Shown here: in pieces, positions 7,967-16,717 of the stretch | How the letters are laid out: every line of letters starts with the position of its first letter | Numbering within the stretch: position 1 is the stretch's first letter | Origin: an uncultured Paracoccus sp. | GTDB taxonomy: Bacteria > Pseudomonadota > Alphaproteobacteria > Rhodobacterales > Rhodobacteraceae | Assembly: GCA_934533075.1 (NCBI GenBank) | Contig: CAKTBJ010000023.1 | Coordinates: 1 to 47,407, forward strand | Reading direction: 5' to 3' | Length of the DNA: 47,407 nt | The notes under the pieces: model-generated | Seen by the model: only the letters and a program-made list of their open reading frames with translations | Database searches by the model: none | What the model was told of the DNA's origin: nothing | Translations under genes and position numbers: made by a program

Positions 7967-9195
7967 CAGTTGCTTCCCCCATTGGCTTGCGGTTGCGCGG
8001 TATTGGCGCCGGCGGCCGGTGGCGGCGATGGCGCGCGCGCGGCCGGTTTCAGCGCGTCGAGCGGCAGATAGGGCAGCACGCCCTGCGCCCCTGCGGGCTG
8101 GTCGATCAGCACGGTGGACGAGCCTCCCAGAACCCGCTCCATCGTTTCGAGATACAGGCGTTCGCGGGTGACCTCGGGCGCCTTGACGTATTCGGCGTAA
8201 ACCGAATTGAAGCGCGCCGCCGCACCCTCGGCCGAGTTCACGGCGCGGGCACGGTCGGCCTCGGCGCCTTCCAGCAGCGCGGCGGCCTCGCCGCGCGCGG
8301 CAGCCAGGACGCGGTTGGCATAGGCGTCGGCCTCCTTTTCCAGTTGGTCGCGCCGCTGCTGGGCGGCCTGCACCTCGAGGAAGCTGTCGATGACCTCGCG
8401 CGGCGGGTCGGCACGGTCGAGGTTGACGCGGACGACATGGATGCCGGACTGATAGGTGTCCAGCGTGCGCTGCACGGCCTGGGTCAGTTCGGTGGCGATG
8501 GCCAGACGGTCGCGGTTCAGGATCGGCGCCAGTTCGGAGCGCGCCACGATGTCGCGCATCGCGGATTCCGCCACGGCGCGGATGGTGCCCTGCGGATCGG
8601 CGAGGTTGAACAGGAATTTCTCGGGGTCGGAGATGTTCCAGACCACTTGATATTCCATGTCCACGATATTCTGGTCGCGCGTCAGCATCAGGCCGCTGTC
8701 CATCGCCCCGGCCTCGCCCTTGCCGATGGTGACGGTGCGTTCCTCGGTCACGCGCACGATTTCATAGGTGACGACCGGCCAGGGGGCAAAGTTCAGACCC
8801 TCGCCCACCACCGCGATCGGGCGGCCGAACAGCAGCTCGACGGCCTCTTCCTCGGTGTTGACGGTGTAAAAGCTGTTGAAGGCCCACAAGGCCGCCGCCG
8901 CCAGCGCCACGAGGCCGAAGGTGCCCCGTGACATGCGCGGCATCTGCGGCACGCCGGGACCGCCCGGCCCGCCAGGGCCGCGCCGGTTGTCCTGGCGGCC
9001 GCCCATGATGGCGCGCAGACGCTCCTGCCCCTTGCGCACCAGTTCGTCGATTTCGGGGATCTGCTGGTTGCCCGGACCGCCGGCCGGCGGCCGGCCCGGA
9101 CGCTGGCGATCGTCCTGTGGCGGCTCCGGTCGCCTGCCGCCCCTCGGGCGCTCGCCGTCGCCCCCACCGTTTCCGCCCCAAGGCCCTTGTGCCAT
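7966..9195 (-). CDS. hflK: HflK, SPFH/band-7 modulator of FtsH
   Basis: This is the partner of HflC in the periplasmic-facing HflKC complex that regulates FtsH. The 409-residue protein opens with a Gly/Pro/Arg-rich cytoplasmic tail (residues 1-90, as in family members), then one transmembrane helix (about 92-109), a band-7 domain beginning TVNTEEEAVELLFGR, and a C-terminal helical region. The start is set by AAGGAGAG about 8 bases before the ATG at 9195. The open frame continues 16 codons upstream but has no ribosome site there. It follows gor by 69 bases on the same strand and overlaps hflC. Confidence 0.93.
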   Translation of the reverse strand: MAQGPWGGNGGGDGERPRGGRRPEPPQDDRQRPGRPPAGGPGNQQIPEIDELVRKGQERLRAIMGGRQDNRRGPGGPGGPGVPQMPRMSRGTFGLVALAAAALWAFNSFYTVNTEEEAVELLFGRPIAVVGEGLNFAPWPVVTYEIVRVTEERTVTIGKGEAGAMDSGLMLTRDQNIVDMEYQVVWNISDPEKFLFNLADPQGTIRAVAESAMRDIVARSELAPILNRDRLAIATELTQAVQRTLDTYQSGIHVVRVNLDRADPPREVIDSFLEVQAAQQRRDQLEKEADAYANRVLAAARGEAAALLEGAEADRARAVNSAEGAAARFNSVYAEYVKAPEVTRERLYLETMERVLGGSSTVLIDQPAGAQGVLPYLPLDALKPAARAPSPPPAAGANTAQPQANGGSN

Positions 9196-9264
9196 CCCCG
9201 CGTCTCTCCTTGTCGTTTCGTCGTCATCCCGTTCGCCCCCCATGTAATGGCGGGGGGCGGATCA

Positions 9265-10659
9265 TCAAGCCTGAAGCGGCAGTTTGCGCGGCGCGCCGAT
9301 CTGGCGGGCCGGCTTGCGCATGGTCACCAGTTCCTCGGCCAGCGTCGGATGCACGGCCACGGCGGCGTCGAAATCGGCCTTCGTCGCGCCCATGCCCATC
9401 GCCACGGCGACCAGCTGGATCATCTCGCCGGCCTCGGGGCCGAAGATGTGGCAGCCCAGCACCCGGTCGCTGTCGCTGTCCACCAGCAGCTTCATCAGCA
9501 TCCTTGCGTCGGACCCCGCGAACAGGCTGCGCATGGGCCGGAAGCTGGCCTCGTAGACCGTCACCGGACCCTGCGCCGCCGCCTGTTCCTCGGTCAGGCC
9601 GATGGTGCCCAGCTCGTGCGGGCGGGTATAGACGGCCGAGGCGATCAGGCCGTGATCGACCTTGCGCGGCCTGCCCCCGAAAATCGTGTCGGCAAAGCTG
9701 TGCCCCTCGCGGATCGCCACCGGGGTCAGGTTCACCCGGTCGGTGACATCCCCCACCGCGAAGATCGAGGGCACCGAGGTCTGCGACCATTCGTCCACCG
9801 CCACGGCGCCATTGGCGGCCAGCCGGACGCCGGCCTCCGCCAGACCCAGATCGCCGGTATAGGGCGCACGGCCGGCGGCCATCATCACGGCATCGAAACG
9901 CTCGGCGATGCCATCGGTGAAGGTCACGTCGATGCCGTCGCCGTCGCGGACCAGCGCGGCGGCCTGGACCTCCAGCCGCAGGTCCACGCCGATCTCCGCA
10001 AGCTGCGCGCCCACGGCGGCGCGCATGCCCAGATCAAAGCCGCGCAGAACCGCATCGCCGCGATGCACCTGCACCACCTGCGCGCCAAGCCCCTGCAATA
10101 TCGTGGAAAACTCGCAGGCGATGAAGCCGCCGCCGATCACCAGCACCTTGCCGGGCAGGCGGTCCATCGTGAACAGGTCGTCCGAGATCATCGCCAGCTC
10201 GGCGCCCGGAATGTCCAGCCGTTGCGGGCGTCCGCCGACGGCGATCAGGATATGGCTGGCGGTGAACCGGCGCCCGTCGGCCAGTTCGACGGTATGGGCA
10301 TCCACCACCCGCGCGCGGGCGTCTTGGATGGTCACGCCCGCCCCGATCAGCCCACCGCGATAGATACCCTCAAGGCGGGTCAGTTCCGCCTCCAGCTTCG
10401 CGCGGAATTCCGGCCAGCCGAAGGCGCCCGCCGTCGGTCCCTGCCAGCCATAGCCCGCGGCCTCCGCCGCCGCCGCCGGGGCGGCCGAGGCGAAGATCAT
10501 CAGCTTTTTCGGCACGCAGCCGCGAATGACGCAGGTGCCGCCCATGCGGCTTTCCTCGGCGATGGCGACGCGCGCGCCATATTCGCCGGCGGCGATCCGC
10601 GCCGCGCGCACCCCGCCCGAGCCGCCGCCGATCACGTAAAGGTCGAAATCGAATGCCAT
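9265..10659 (-). CDS. gor: Glutathione-disulfide reductase
   Basis: Gor is the FAD- and NADPH-dependent enzyme that reduces oxidised glutathione in the cytoplasm. The 464-residue protein has the FAD-binding GGGSGGVRAARIAA (residues 11-24), the redox-active disulfide GTCVIRGCVPKK (Cys43 and Cys48), an NADPH-binding segment VIGGGFIACEF, and the C-terminal catalytic HPTLAEE. CVIRGC, rather than the CLNIGC type of lipoamide dehydrogenase, supports the glutathione reductase call. The ATG at 10659 has GAGG upstream; a TTG two codons earlier is a weaker alternative. It starts 10 bases after the rpiA stop, so rpiA and gor are probably cotranscribed. Confidence 0.95.
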   Translation of the reverse strand: MAFDFDLYVIGGGSGGVRAARIAAGEYGARVAIAEESRMGGTCVIRGCVPKKLMIFASAAPAAAAEAAGYGWQGPTAGAFGWPEFRAKLEAELTRLEGIYRGGLIGAGVTIQDARARVVDAHTVELADGRRFTASHILIAVGGRPQRLDIPGAELAMISDDLFTMDRLPGKVLVIGGGFIACEFSTILQGLGAQVVQVHRGDAVLRGFDLGMRAAVGAQLAEIGVDLRLEVQAAALVRDGDGIDVTFTDGIAERFDAVMMAAGRAPYTGDLGLAEAGVRLAANGAVAVDEWSQTSVPSIFAVGDVTDRVNLTPVAIREGHSFADTIFGGRPRKVDHGLIASAVYTRPHELGTIGLTEEQAAAQGPVTVYEASFRPMRSLFAGSDARMLMKLLVDSDSDRVLGCHIFGPEAGEMIQLVAVAMGMGATKADFDAAVAVHPTLAEELVTMRKPARQIGAPRKLPLQA

Positions 10660-10669
10660 CGTCAAATCC

Positions 10670-11389
10670 TCATTCAGCCGAGACCGGCCGGGTCAGCACC
10701 GTGACGCTGCCGTCGGGGCGCCCGACCAGCGCGCGCTCGGCCATGTCGATGAACAGCCCGTTCTCGACCACGCCGGCGATGCGGTTCAGCGCCCGGCCCA
10801 GCGCCGGCGCGTCGGGAATCGCCTGCAAATGCAGGTCCAGGATCAGGTTGTCCTCGTCGGTGCGGAACGGGCTGGCCTCGCCGCCGCGCAGCGTGATCCC
10901 GGCCTCGCCCAGCCCGAACTCCGCCAGCAGCCCGGCGATCTGGCGGCGCGAGGTCCGCCAGCCGAAGGGGATCACCTCGACCGGCAGCGGAAAGGCCCCC
11001 AGCCGCTCGACCACCTTGCCGGCATCGGCGATGACCACAAAGCGGTCGCTGGCCTGCTCGACGATCTTCTCGCGCAGCAGGGCGCCGCCGCCGCCCTTGA
11101 TGAGGTTCAGGTCCGGGTCCAGCTCGTCGGCGCCGTCGATGGTCAGGTCCAGCCAGCCGATCTCGTCCAGCGCCTCGACCTTCAGCCCCAGCGAGGTGGC
11201 CAGCGCCGCCGTCGCCTCCGAGGTCGCGGCATAGCGCAGCGCCAGCCCCTCGGCCCGCACCCGCGCGGCCAGCGCCCGCACCATCACCGCCGCCGTCGAG
11301 CCGGTGCCCAGCCCCAGCCGCATCCCGTCCACCACCAGGGCAACGGCGGCCTCGGCTGCGGCAAGCTTGGCGTGATCGGTGGTGGTCAT
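10670..11389 (-). CDS. rpiA: Ribose-5-phosphate isomerase A
   Basis: RpiA interconverts ribose-5-phosphate and ribulose-5-phosphate in the pentose phosphate pathway. The 239-residue protein shows the family signatures: phosphate-binding GLGTGSTA (about 25-32), IDGADELDPDLNLIKGGGGA with the catalytic Asp/Glu group, and ALLREKIVEQAS. The ATG at 11389 has AAGGAG 7 bases upstream. A TTG two codons earlier overlaps that site and is unlikely. TATAGG at 11431-11426 on the minus strand could be a -10 element, with no convincing -35. The gene leads the rpiA-gor-hflKC run. Confidence 0.95.
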   Translation of the reverse strand: MTTTDHAKLAAAEAAVALVVDGMRLGLGTGSTAAVMVRALAARVRAEGLALRYAATSEATAALATSLGLKVEALDEIGWLDLTIDGADELDPDLNLIKGGGGALLREKIVEQASDRFVVIADAGKVVERLGAFPLPVEVIPFGWRTSRRQIAGLLAEFGLGEAGITLRGGEASPFRTDEDNLILDLHLQAIPDAPALGRALNRIAGVVENGLFIDMAERALVGRPDGSVTVLTRPVSAE

Positions 11390-11473
11390 GGGCAAACTCC
11401 TTCATGGGCGCCGTGGCGGCACGCCCCTATAACCCCCAAAGCCGCCGGGGGCGAGAGGGGCACGCCGCCGCAG

Positions 11474-12736
11474 TCACGCCTTGCGCAGCGCCAGAACCGC
11501 GTTCAGCCCGCCAAAGGCGAAGGCATTGGACAGGACGGCATCCACCCGCGCCTCGCGGGCCTCGTTCGGCACCACGTCCAGCGCGCATTCGGGGTCCGGC
11601 TCCTCGTAGCCGATGGTGGGGGCAATGATGCCGTCGCGCAGCGCCATGACGCAGGCCAGCAACTCCACCGCGCCGGTGCCGCCGATCAGGTGGCCGTGCA
11701 TGGATTTGGTCGAGGACATCATCAGCCGGTCGGCATGCGGCCCGAAGGCATGGGCCACCACCGCGCATTCGGTCTTGTCGTTGGCGGCCGTGCCGGTGCC
11801 GTGGGCGTTGATATAGCCGAAGGCCGAGGGCGGCAGCCCGGCATCCGCCATCGCGCCGGTGATCGCGCGCTCGGCCCCCTGCGCCGAGGGCATCACGATA
11901 TCCTGCGCGTCCGCCGTCATGGCGAAACCCACCACCTCGGCCAGAATGTCGGCGCCGCGGGCGCGGGCATGCGCCCATTCCTCGAACACGAAGACGCCGG
12001 CGCCCTCGCCCTGCACCATGCCGTTGCGGTTGGCGCTGAACGGGCGGCAGGCATCCTTGGACATGACTCGCAGCCCCTCCCACGCCTTGACCCCGCCAAA
12101 GCACAAGGCGGCCTCCGAGCCGCCGGTCAGCATCACCTCGGCCCCGCCCGAGCGGATCATCTGGAAGGCCAGCCCCATCGCGTGGTTCGAACTGGCGCAG
12201 GCGGTGGCGACGGTGAAGGCCGGGCCTTGCAGCCCGAATTCCATGCTGCAATGGCTGGCGGCGGCGTTGTTCATCAGCTTCGGCACCACGAAGGGATGGA
12301 CGCGGTTCTTTCCCTCCTCGTAGACCGAGCGATAATTCTCGTCCCAGGTGTTCAGCCCGCCTCCGGCGGTGCCCAGCACCACGCCCGAGCGCAGGCCCAG
12401 CCGCCCGTCGAATTCCAGCCCGGACTGCGCCACCGCCTCCTTGGCGGCCAGCAGGGTGAACTGGGTGAACTTGTCGTAAAGCAGGATCTGCTGGCGGTTG
12501 AAGTATCGCTCCGGCTCCCAGCCGTGGACCTGCGCGCCGATCTGGATGGCCAGCCGGTCCACGTCGCGGAAATCCAGCTGGCTGATGCCGCAACGCCCCT
12601 CGCGAAAGGCGGCCAGCGTCGCCGCCACGTCATGGCCCAGCGCGTTGATGGTGCCCATGCCGGTAATCGCAACCCGCCGCAGGCCGCCGCGCGCGGTGGT
12701 GGTGGCGGGGGTGATGGCCGGGGCATCCCCGCTCAT
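11474..12736 (-). CDS. Beta-ketoacyl-ACP synthase (FabF/NodE-like)
   Basis: This 420-residue condensing enzyme would elongate acyl-ACP with malonyl-ACP in the cytoplasm. The catalytic triad is intact: Cys180 (VATACASSN), His312 (INAHGTGT) and His349 (STKSMHGHLIGGTG). It is a full KAS of normal length. It overlaps the upstream acyl carrier protein gene by 4 bases (ATGA), so this ACP is its likely substrate carrier. The arrangement ACP then KAS resembles NodF-NodE. The position after lpxD suggests that it supplies an acyl chain for lipid A rather than acting as the general FabF, which would normally sit with fabD-fabG-acpP. That role is inference. Confidence 0.88.
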   Translation of the reverse strand: MSGDAPAITPATTTARGGLRRVAITGMGTINALGHDVAATLAAFREGRCGISQLDFRDVDRLAIQIGAQVHGWEPERYFNRQQILLYDKFTQFTLLAAKEAVAQSGLEFDGRLGLRSGVVLGTAGGGLNTWDENYRSVYEEGKNRVHPFVVPKLMNNAAASHCSMEFGLQGPAFTVATACASSNHAMGLAFQMIRSGGAEVMLTGGSEAALCFGGVKAWEGLRVMSKDACRPFSANRNGMVQGEGAGVFVFEEWAHARARGADILAEVVGFAMTADAQDIVMPSAQGAERAITGAMADAGLPPSAFGYINAHGTGTAANDKTECAVVAHAFGPHADRLMMSSTKSMHGHLIGGTGAVELLACVMALRDGIIAPTIGYEEPDPECALDVVPNEAREARVDAVLSNAFAFGGLNAVLALRKA

Positions 12737-12999
12737 GCGCCCTTCCCGGCCACGAGACGCTCGACCGCGGCGAAGATGGCGCCCATCGACGAGATGTCGA
12801 ACTCGGACTTCTCCGGCTCGTTGGCGTTGAAGGGGATCGAGATGTCGAACGCCTCCTCGATGGCGAAGATCGACTCCACCAGCCCGAGGCTGTCGATGCC
12901 CAGATCCTCGGGCGTGGTCTCCGGGGTGATGTCGGCGGCATCGACCATCGCCTGCTCGGCGATGATGGCGGTGATCCTGTCGCGCACGGTCTCGGTCAT
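12733..12999 (-). CDS. Acyl carrier protein, specialised (NodF-like)
   Basis: This 88-residue acidic ACP has the phosphopantetheine attachment motif LGIDSLGLVE with Ser37. It is not the highly conserved housekeeping AcpP: the helix II region and the tail FNANEPEKSEFDISSMG differ, and it is longer at the C terminus. It lies 3 bases after lpxD and overlaps the KAS gene by 4 bases, so all three are coupled. A dedicated carrier for a special acyl chain (compare NodF, AcpXL) is likely but unproven. Confidence 0.9.
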   Translation of the reverse strand: MTETVRDRITAIIAEQAMVDAADITPETTPEDLGIDSLGLVESIFAIEEAFDISIPFNANEPEKSEFDISSMGAIFAAVERLVAGKGA

Positions 13000-13002
13000 G
13001 GT

Positions 13003-14091
13003 TCAGTCTTTCCGGGTCGGTCTGGCAATGGTGTCGCGCATCTCGGCCAGTTGGGCCAGCACGCGCGGCAGGCGGCGGATATTGCGCCGCGCTTCGAGTT
13101 CGGCTTCCATCTTCAGCCCGGCGGGGCCGAGGATAACCCGGCCCGCTGGCACGTTGGAATAAATCTTGGTCGCTCCGCCGGCGATCACGTCGTCGCCCAC
13201 GAAAATGTTATCCGAAACCCCGCATTGCCCGCCCAGCACCACCCGGTCCCCGATCCGGGTCGAGCCGGCGATGCCCACCTGCCCGCACAGCAGGCAGTCG
13301 CGGCCCACCGTGACATTGTGGCCGACATGGACAAGGTTGTCGATCTTGGTGCCCGCGCCGACGCGGGTGGCGCGGATGGTGCCGCGGTCGATGGTGGCGT
13401 TGGCGCCGATTTCCACGTCGTCGTCGATCTCGACCCCGCCCAGCGAGTGGATGCGGTGCCAATGCGCTTCGCCGGCGGCGTCCTCGCGCTGGCCGAGGGT
13501 TTCGCGGATTTCCTCGACGCCGGAGGCGGTTTCGGTGACGAAGGAAAACCCGTCCGCGCCGATCACCGCGCCGGCGTGGACGATCGGCCGCTCGCCGATG
13601 GTGACGCCGTGCAGGATGGCGACGCGCGGCCCGATCAGCGCATCCGCCCCGATGCAGGTGCCGGCGCCGATCTGGGCGGCGGCACCGATGCGGGCGCGCG
13701 GGCCGATGCGGACGCCGGCGGCGATGACGACGAAGGGACCGATGGCGGCGCCCTCGCCGATTTGCGCCGAGGGGTCGATGACGGCCGAGGGGTGAATGCC
13801 CGGCGCGATGGCCGGGCCGGGGTCGAAGGCGCGGGTCAGGCCGGACATGGCCAGCCGCGGGCGTGGCACGACGATGGCGGCACGCAGCCCGTAGGCGGCC
13901 GGGTCCATGCCCGGCGCCAGCAGGGCCAGCGCGCCAGGGCGCAGGTTTTCCGCATATTTCGGCGCCATAGCCAGCGCCAGCTCGGTCGGGCCGGCGGCTT
14001 GCGGCTCGGCGGCGCCGGTGACTTCGGCGCCCGCATCGCCCCAGGGCGAGGCCCCCAGCGCGCGCGCGATCTCGGCAATGGTCAGTCGCAT
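13003..14091 (-). CDS. lpxD: UDP-3-O-(3-hydroxyacyl)glucosamine N-acyltransferase
   Basis: LpxD transfers a 3-hydroxyacyl chain from ACP to the 2-amino group of UDP-3-O-acylglucosamine, the third step of lipid A synthesis. The 362-residue protein has the N-terminal uridine-binding domain (about 1-95) and a long left-handed beta-helix of hexapeptide repeats (IGEGAAIGPFVVIAAG and so on). The catalytic histidine lies in VHVGHNV (His258), and a C-terminal helical tail completes the protein. Length is normal. It lies outside the usual bamA-lpxD-fabZ-lpxA cluster and is followed by its own ACP and KAS, so it could be a second, specialised LpxD. Start: ATG with GAGGGG upstream. Confidence 0.92.
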   Translation of the reverse strand: MRLTIAEIARALGASPWGDAGAEVTGAAEPQAAGPTELALAMAPKYAENLRPGALALLAPGMDPAAYGLRAAIVVPRPRLAMSGLTRAFDPGPAIAPGIHPSAVIDPSAQIGEGAAIGPFVVIAAGVRIGPRARIGAAAQIGAGTCIGADALIGPRVAILHGVTIGERPIVHAGAVIGADGFSFVTETASGVEEIRETLGQREDAAGEAHWHRIHSLGGVEIDDDVEIGANATIDRGTIRATRVGAGTKIDNLVHVGHNVTVGRDCLLCGQVGIAGSTRIGDRVVLGGQCGVSDNIFVGDDVIAGGATKIYSNVPAGRVILGPAGLKMEAELEARRNIRRLPRVLAQLAEMRDTIARPTRKD

Positions 14092-14155
14092 GGCAGTCCC
14101 CTCGCGCCCCTTTGCTGGCCCGATCTAGTCGCGATCGGGCCGCATCGCAACCGAT

Positions 14156-15508
14156 TCAGACCAGCGCGACCACCGCCTTCCTGCGCCAGACCAGCCGGTA
14201 ATACAGGTATTGCAGGGCCATCAGCATGCCGAAATTGCAGACATAGCCCCACCAGATGCCTTCCAGCCCGATCAGCTTCGACAGCCAGATCGCCACAGGC
14301 AGCTCGACCAGCAGGATGCAGCCCAGCGCGATCACCATCGGCACCAGCACCGTGCCGGATGCCCGCATCACCCCCGAAAAGATGGTGCCGGCGCCGAACA
14401 TCAGGCTGGACCAGGCGACGATGAACAGCAGCCGGCGGGCCAGCGCGATCACCTCGGCCTCGTTGACGAAGGCGGCGACGATGGGCTTCGACAGCACCAG
14501 CACGAAGGCCACCAGCGCCCCGGTCAGCAGCAGGTTCATCAGCAGCGCGGTGCGCACCACCTCGTCCAGCCGGTCCTGCCGCCCGGCGCCGATCATCTGC
14601 GCCCCGAAGATCGAGGCCGCGATGGCGATCGACAGCGCCGGGAACTGCACATAGGTCACGATCTGCGACACCGCCCCATAGGCCGCCGTCGCGTCCGAGC
14701 CGAAGGCGTTGACCAGCCCGACGATCACCAGCCCCGAGGCCGAGCCGGCCACGATCTGCACCCCGGTCGGCAGCCCCAGCTTGAGTATCTGCCGCAGCAG
14801 CCCGAAATCCGGCCGCATCGCCTGCCAGAAGGCCCGGTCCGGCGCCATCGGGTGGCTGTCCTGCCGGCGCAGCCACCAGCCCAGCGCCGCCAGCGCCACC
14901 AGTTGCGACAGCCCTTGCGCCCAGGCCGCGCCCATCACGCCCCAATCGGTGCGCAGCACGAACCACAGCGTCAGCACCACCGCCAGCGCGGTGGAGATGA
15001 TCTGCATCAGCAGCGGGCGCATGGTGTCGCGCATCCCCCGCAGCAGCGCGCCGGCGAGGATGAACACGAACAGCACCGGAAACACCAGCAGGGTGGCGCG
15101 GGCATAATCCGCCGCCGGCTCCACGATGTCGGCCGGCACGCCGAGGATCGCCATGATCTGCGGCACCAGTTGCTCGCCCAGCGCGGCCAGCACCAGACCC
15201 AGCGCCAGCGTGGTCGTCGTGGTGGTGCCGGCGATCCGGCGGATCAGCTCGGGCTTGCCGGCGCCCGCCGCCTGCCCGATCAGCACGCTGGCCCCGGCCG
15301 TCAGCCCGATCAGGAAGGCGATGAAGAAGAAGGCCACCGGCATGAACGTGGCCATCGCCGCCAGATAGCCCACGCCCAGCGCATGGCCGACGATGATCGC
15401 CCCCGCCGTCATCGCCAGCGATTGCAGGATGTTCTGCGCCATCATCGGCAGGACGAAGGCCAGGAACCCGCGCCAGAGCGGGCCGGTCGGGGCATAGGAG
15501 GGGGGCAT
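14156..15508 (-). CDS. MATE family efflux transporter
   Basis: This inner-membrane Na+/H+-coupled multidrug and metabolite exporter of 450 residues has about 12 hydrophobic segments in two homologous halves (roughly 10-220 and 235-440). MATE hallmarks include PMMAQNILQSLAMTAGAIIVGHALG near the N terminus and GAVSQIVTYVQFPALSIAIAASIFGAQMIGAG in the second half. The start was chosen at the ATG with GAAGG upstream. An open extension of 43 codons to 15637 is proline- and arginine-rich and unlike a MATE N terminus. It is 64 bases upstream of lpxD on the same strand, so a shared transcript is possible. The substrate is unknown. Confidence 0.92.
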   Translation of the reverse strand: MPPSYAPTGPLWRGFLAFVLPMMAQNILQSLAMTAGAIIVGHALGVGYLAAMATFMPVAFFFIAFLIGLTAGASVLIGQAAGAGKPELIRRIAGTTTTTTLALGLVLAALGEQLVPQIMAILGVPADIVEPAADYARATLLVFPVLFVFILAGALLRGMRDTMRPLLMQIISTALAVVLTLWFVLRTDWGVMGAAWAQGLSQLVALAALGWWLRRQDSHPMAPDRAFWQAMRPDFGLLRQILKLGLPTGVQIVAGSASGLVIVGLVNAFGSDATAAYGAVSQIVTYVQFPALSIAIAASIFGAQMIGAGRQDRLDEVVRTALLMNLLLTGALVAFVLVLSKPIVAAFVNEAEVIALARRLLFIVAWSSLMFGAGTIFSGVMRASGTVLVPMVIALGCILLVELPVAIWLSKLIGLEGIWWGYVCNFGMLMALQYLYYRLVWRRKAVVALV

Positions 15509-15744
15509 GGAGGGCTGCCTTCGTGAAACGGGGGCGCGGCGCCTGTGCGCCGGGCCGGTCGGGGGAGGCCGCGAGGCCGATCGGAGAGGGTCCGGTGGTG
15601 GCGGCCCGGCGGTGGAACCGGCCGCGGGTCGCGCCATCGGGGGGACCGGCCAAGGGACAAGCGCCGGACCAGCCGGAAGGAAATGCGCCCGTAGCGGCGC
15701 CGGTTCAACCCCCTGCGTGCAACGGGCGAGGCCGCAAAAGCGAA

Positions 15745-15770
15745 ACCCCGCCCGTTTTCGCGGGCGGGGT
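15745..15770 (-). terminator. Rho-independent terminator of the MepK-like gene
   Basis: On the minus strand a 9-bp GC-rich stem CCCCGCCCG / CGGGCGGGG with a 6-base loop (CGAAAA) is followed by TTTCGCTTTT. It lies about 23 bases after the stop of the endopeptidase gene. Confidence 0.8.
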
Positions 15771-15792
15771 GTTCGTCACCTCGTCGTGCGGA

Positions 15793-16353
15793 TCAGCCGC
15801 CCCAGTAGCGGATCGGCCCGCAATCCATATGCACGAAGTTCGACCGCGAGTATTTGCCCACGCCGCCGGCCTTGCAGGCCTGCGCCGCCTGATACATCTG
15901 CCCGACCGAGCGCGACTTCAGCCGCAGGTCGGCGGCCTTGCCATGCACATGCAGCGAGTTCGAGGCCACGCCCGAGCTGGTCCGGCGCAGCATCGCGTTG
16001 GTCTGCGGCGAGCGGTAGCCCGACAGCATCATATACGGCTCGTCCGTGCGCAGCATGCGGTGCGAGGCGGCGGCCACGTCGATGGTGCGCGGGTCGATGC
16101 CCTTCACCTGGCCGTTGCGCCAGTCGCGCATGAAATAGTTCACCTCGTTCAGCGCATCGCGGATATACTTGCCGTCGACCCAGTAAACCGTGTCGATGCT
16201 TTCACCCGTGCGGCCGGAATACATGCGGATGCGGCGAATGTCGCCAGCGCCGCGCAGGAACCCCGCCGCATTCGCATAAACCGGCGCCGCCGCAACAGCC
16301 GTCGCGGCAAACACCCCGAGAACCCCGCGTCGGGAAATAAGAGACTCTGTCAT
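15793..16353 (-). CDS. YcbK/MepK-like murein endopeptidase (DUF882, M15 family), Tat-exported
   Basis: This 186-residue periplasmic hydrolase resembles E. coli MepK (YcbK), which cleaves 3-3 and 4-3 peptidoglycan crosslinks. A twin-arginine signal peptide is visible (SRRGVLGVFAATAVAAA, with cleavage near ANA). The zinc-site motifs of the M15 fold are present: HRMLRT..., LSGYRSPQTN, SLHVHGKAADLRL and NFVHMDCG. The start has AGGCGA 7 bases upstream. It diverges from an L,D-transpeptidase gene that makes 3-3 crosslinks, so builder and cutter of the same bond are neighbours. In E. coli ycbB and ycbK are also adjacent. The exact bond specificity is inferred. Confidence 0.9.
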   Translation of the reverse strand: MTESLISRRGVLGVFAATAVAAAPVYANAAGFLRGAGDIRRIRMYSGRTGESIDTVYWVDGKYIRDALNEVNYFMRDWRNGQVKGIDPRTIDVAAASHRMLRTDEPYMMLSGYRSPQTNAMLRRTSSGVASNSLHVHGKAADLRLKSRSVGQMYQAAQACKAGGVGKYSRSNFVHMDCGPIRYWGG

Positions 16354-16717
16354 GTTGAATCGCCTGTCCTGCTTGTCGTTCGCGCCCGAAGCGCCGGCCA
16401 GTCACCTGGCACGCACCCTTCGATCTGGTCCGGTTCTACCCGACCTTGGTTAAGAATATCTCACCAAAACCGGCACCACGCCACCCCGATGCGGGGTCGG
16501 GTTCCATGCCCGGCCGGATTTTGCCGTTATCGGCGGATTGTTGCCGGAACCATCCGTGACGCAAGGTCGTTGGACTGAAAAACCTCAACAGTCGCAGGCG
16601 GGACACAGGTCAAGACGAAATCCCGTCGCGGGGTGCATTTGGCGCTGGACCGGTGGCCGCGCGGATGCGATGCAGGAAGAAAACGCGAACACGCGAGGCA
16701 GCGATTTGGGACGGGCA
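16354..16717. other. Divergent intergenic region between MepK-like and L,D-transpeptidase genes
   Basis: This 364-bp stretch has no convincing gene. The relatively AT-rich patch at 16444-16480 (containing GGTTAAGAATATC) is the most likely promoter zone for one or both genes, but no good -35/-10 pair could be assigned. The L,D-transpeptidase frame is open back to 16538; if an upstream start is used, the noncoding gap shortens. Confidence 0.5.

Noticed and set aside
9196..9243. Longer HflK starting 16 codons upstream
   Set aside because: The extension overlaps the AAGGAGAG ribosome site that serves the downstream ATG, and there is no ribosome site before the upstream start.
15509..15637. 43-residue N-terminal extension of the MATE transporter
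   Set aside because: It is Pro/Arg/Ala-rich, unlike MATE N termini, while the ATG at 15508 has a ribosome site and directly precedes the first helix.
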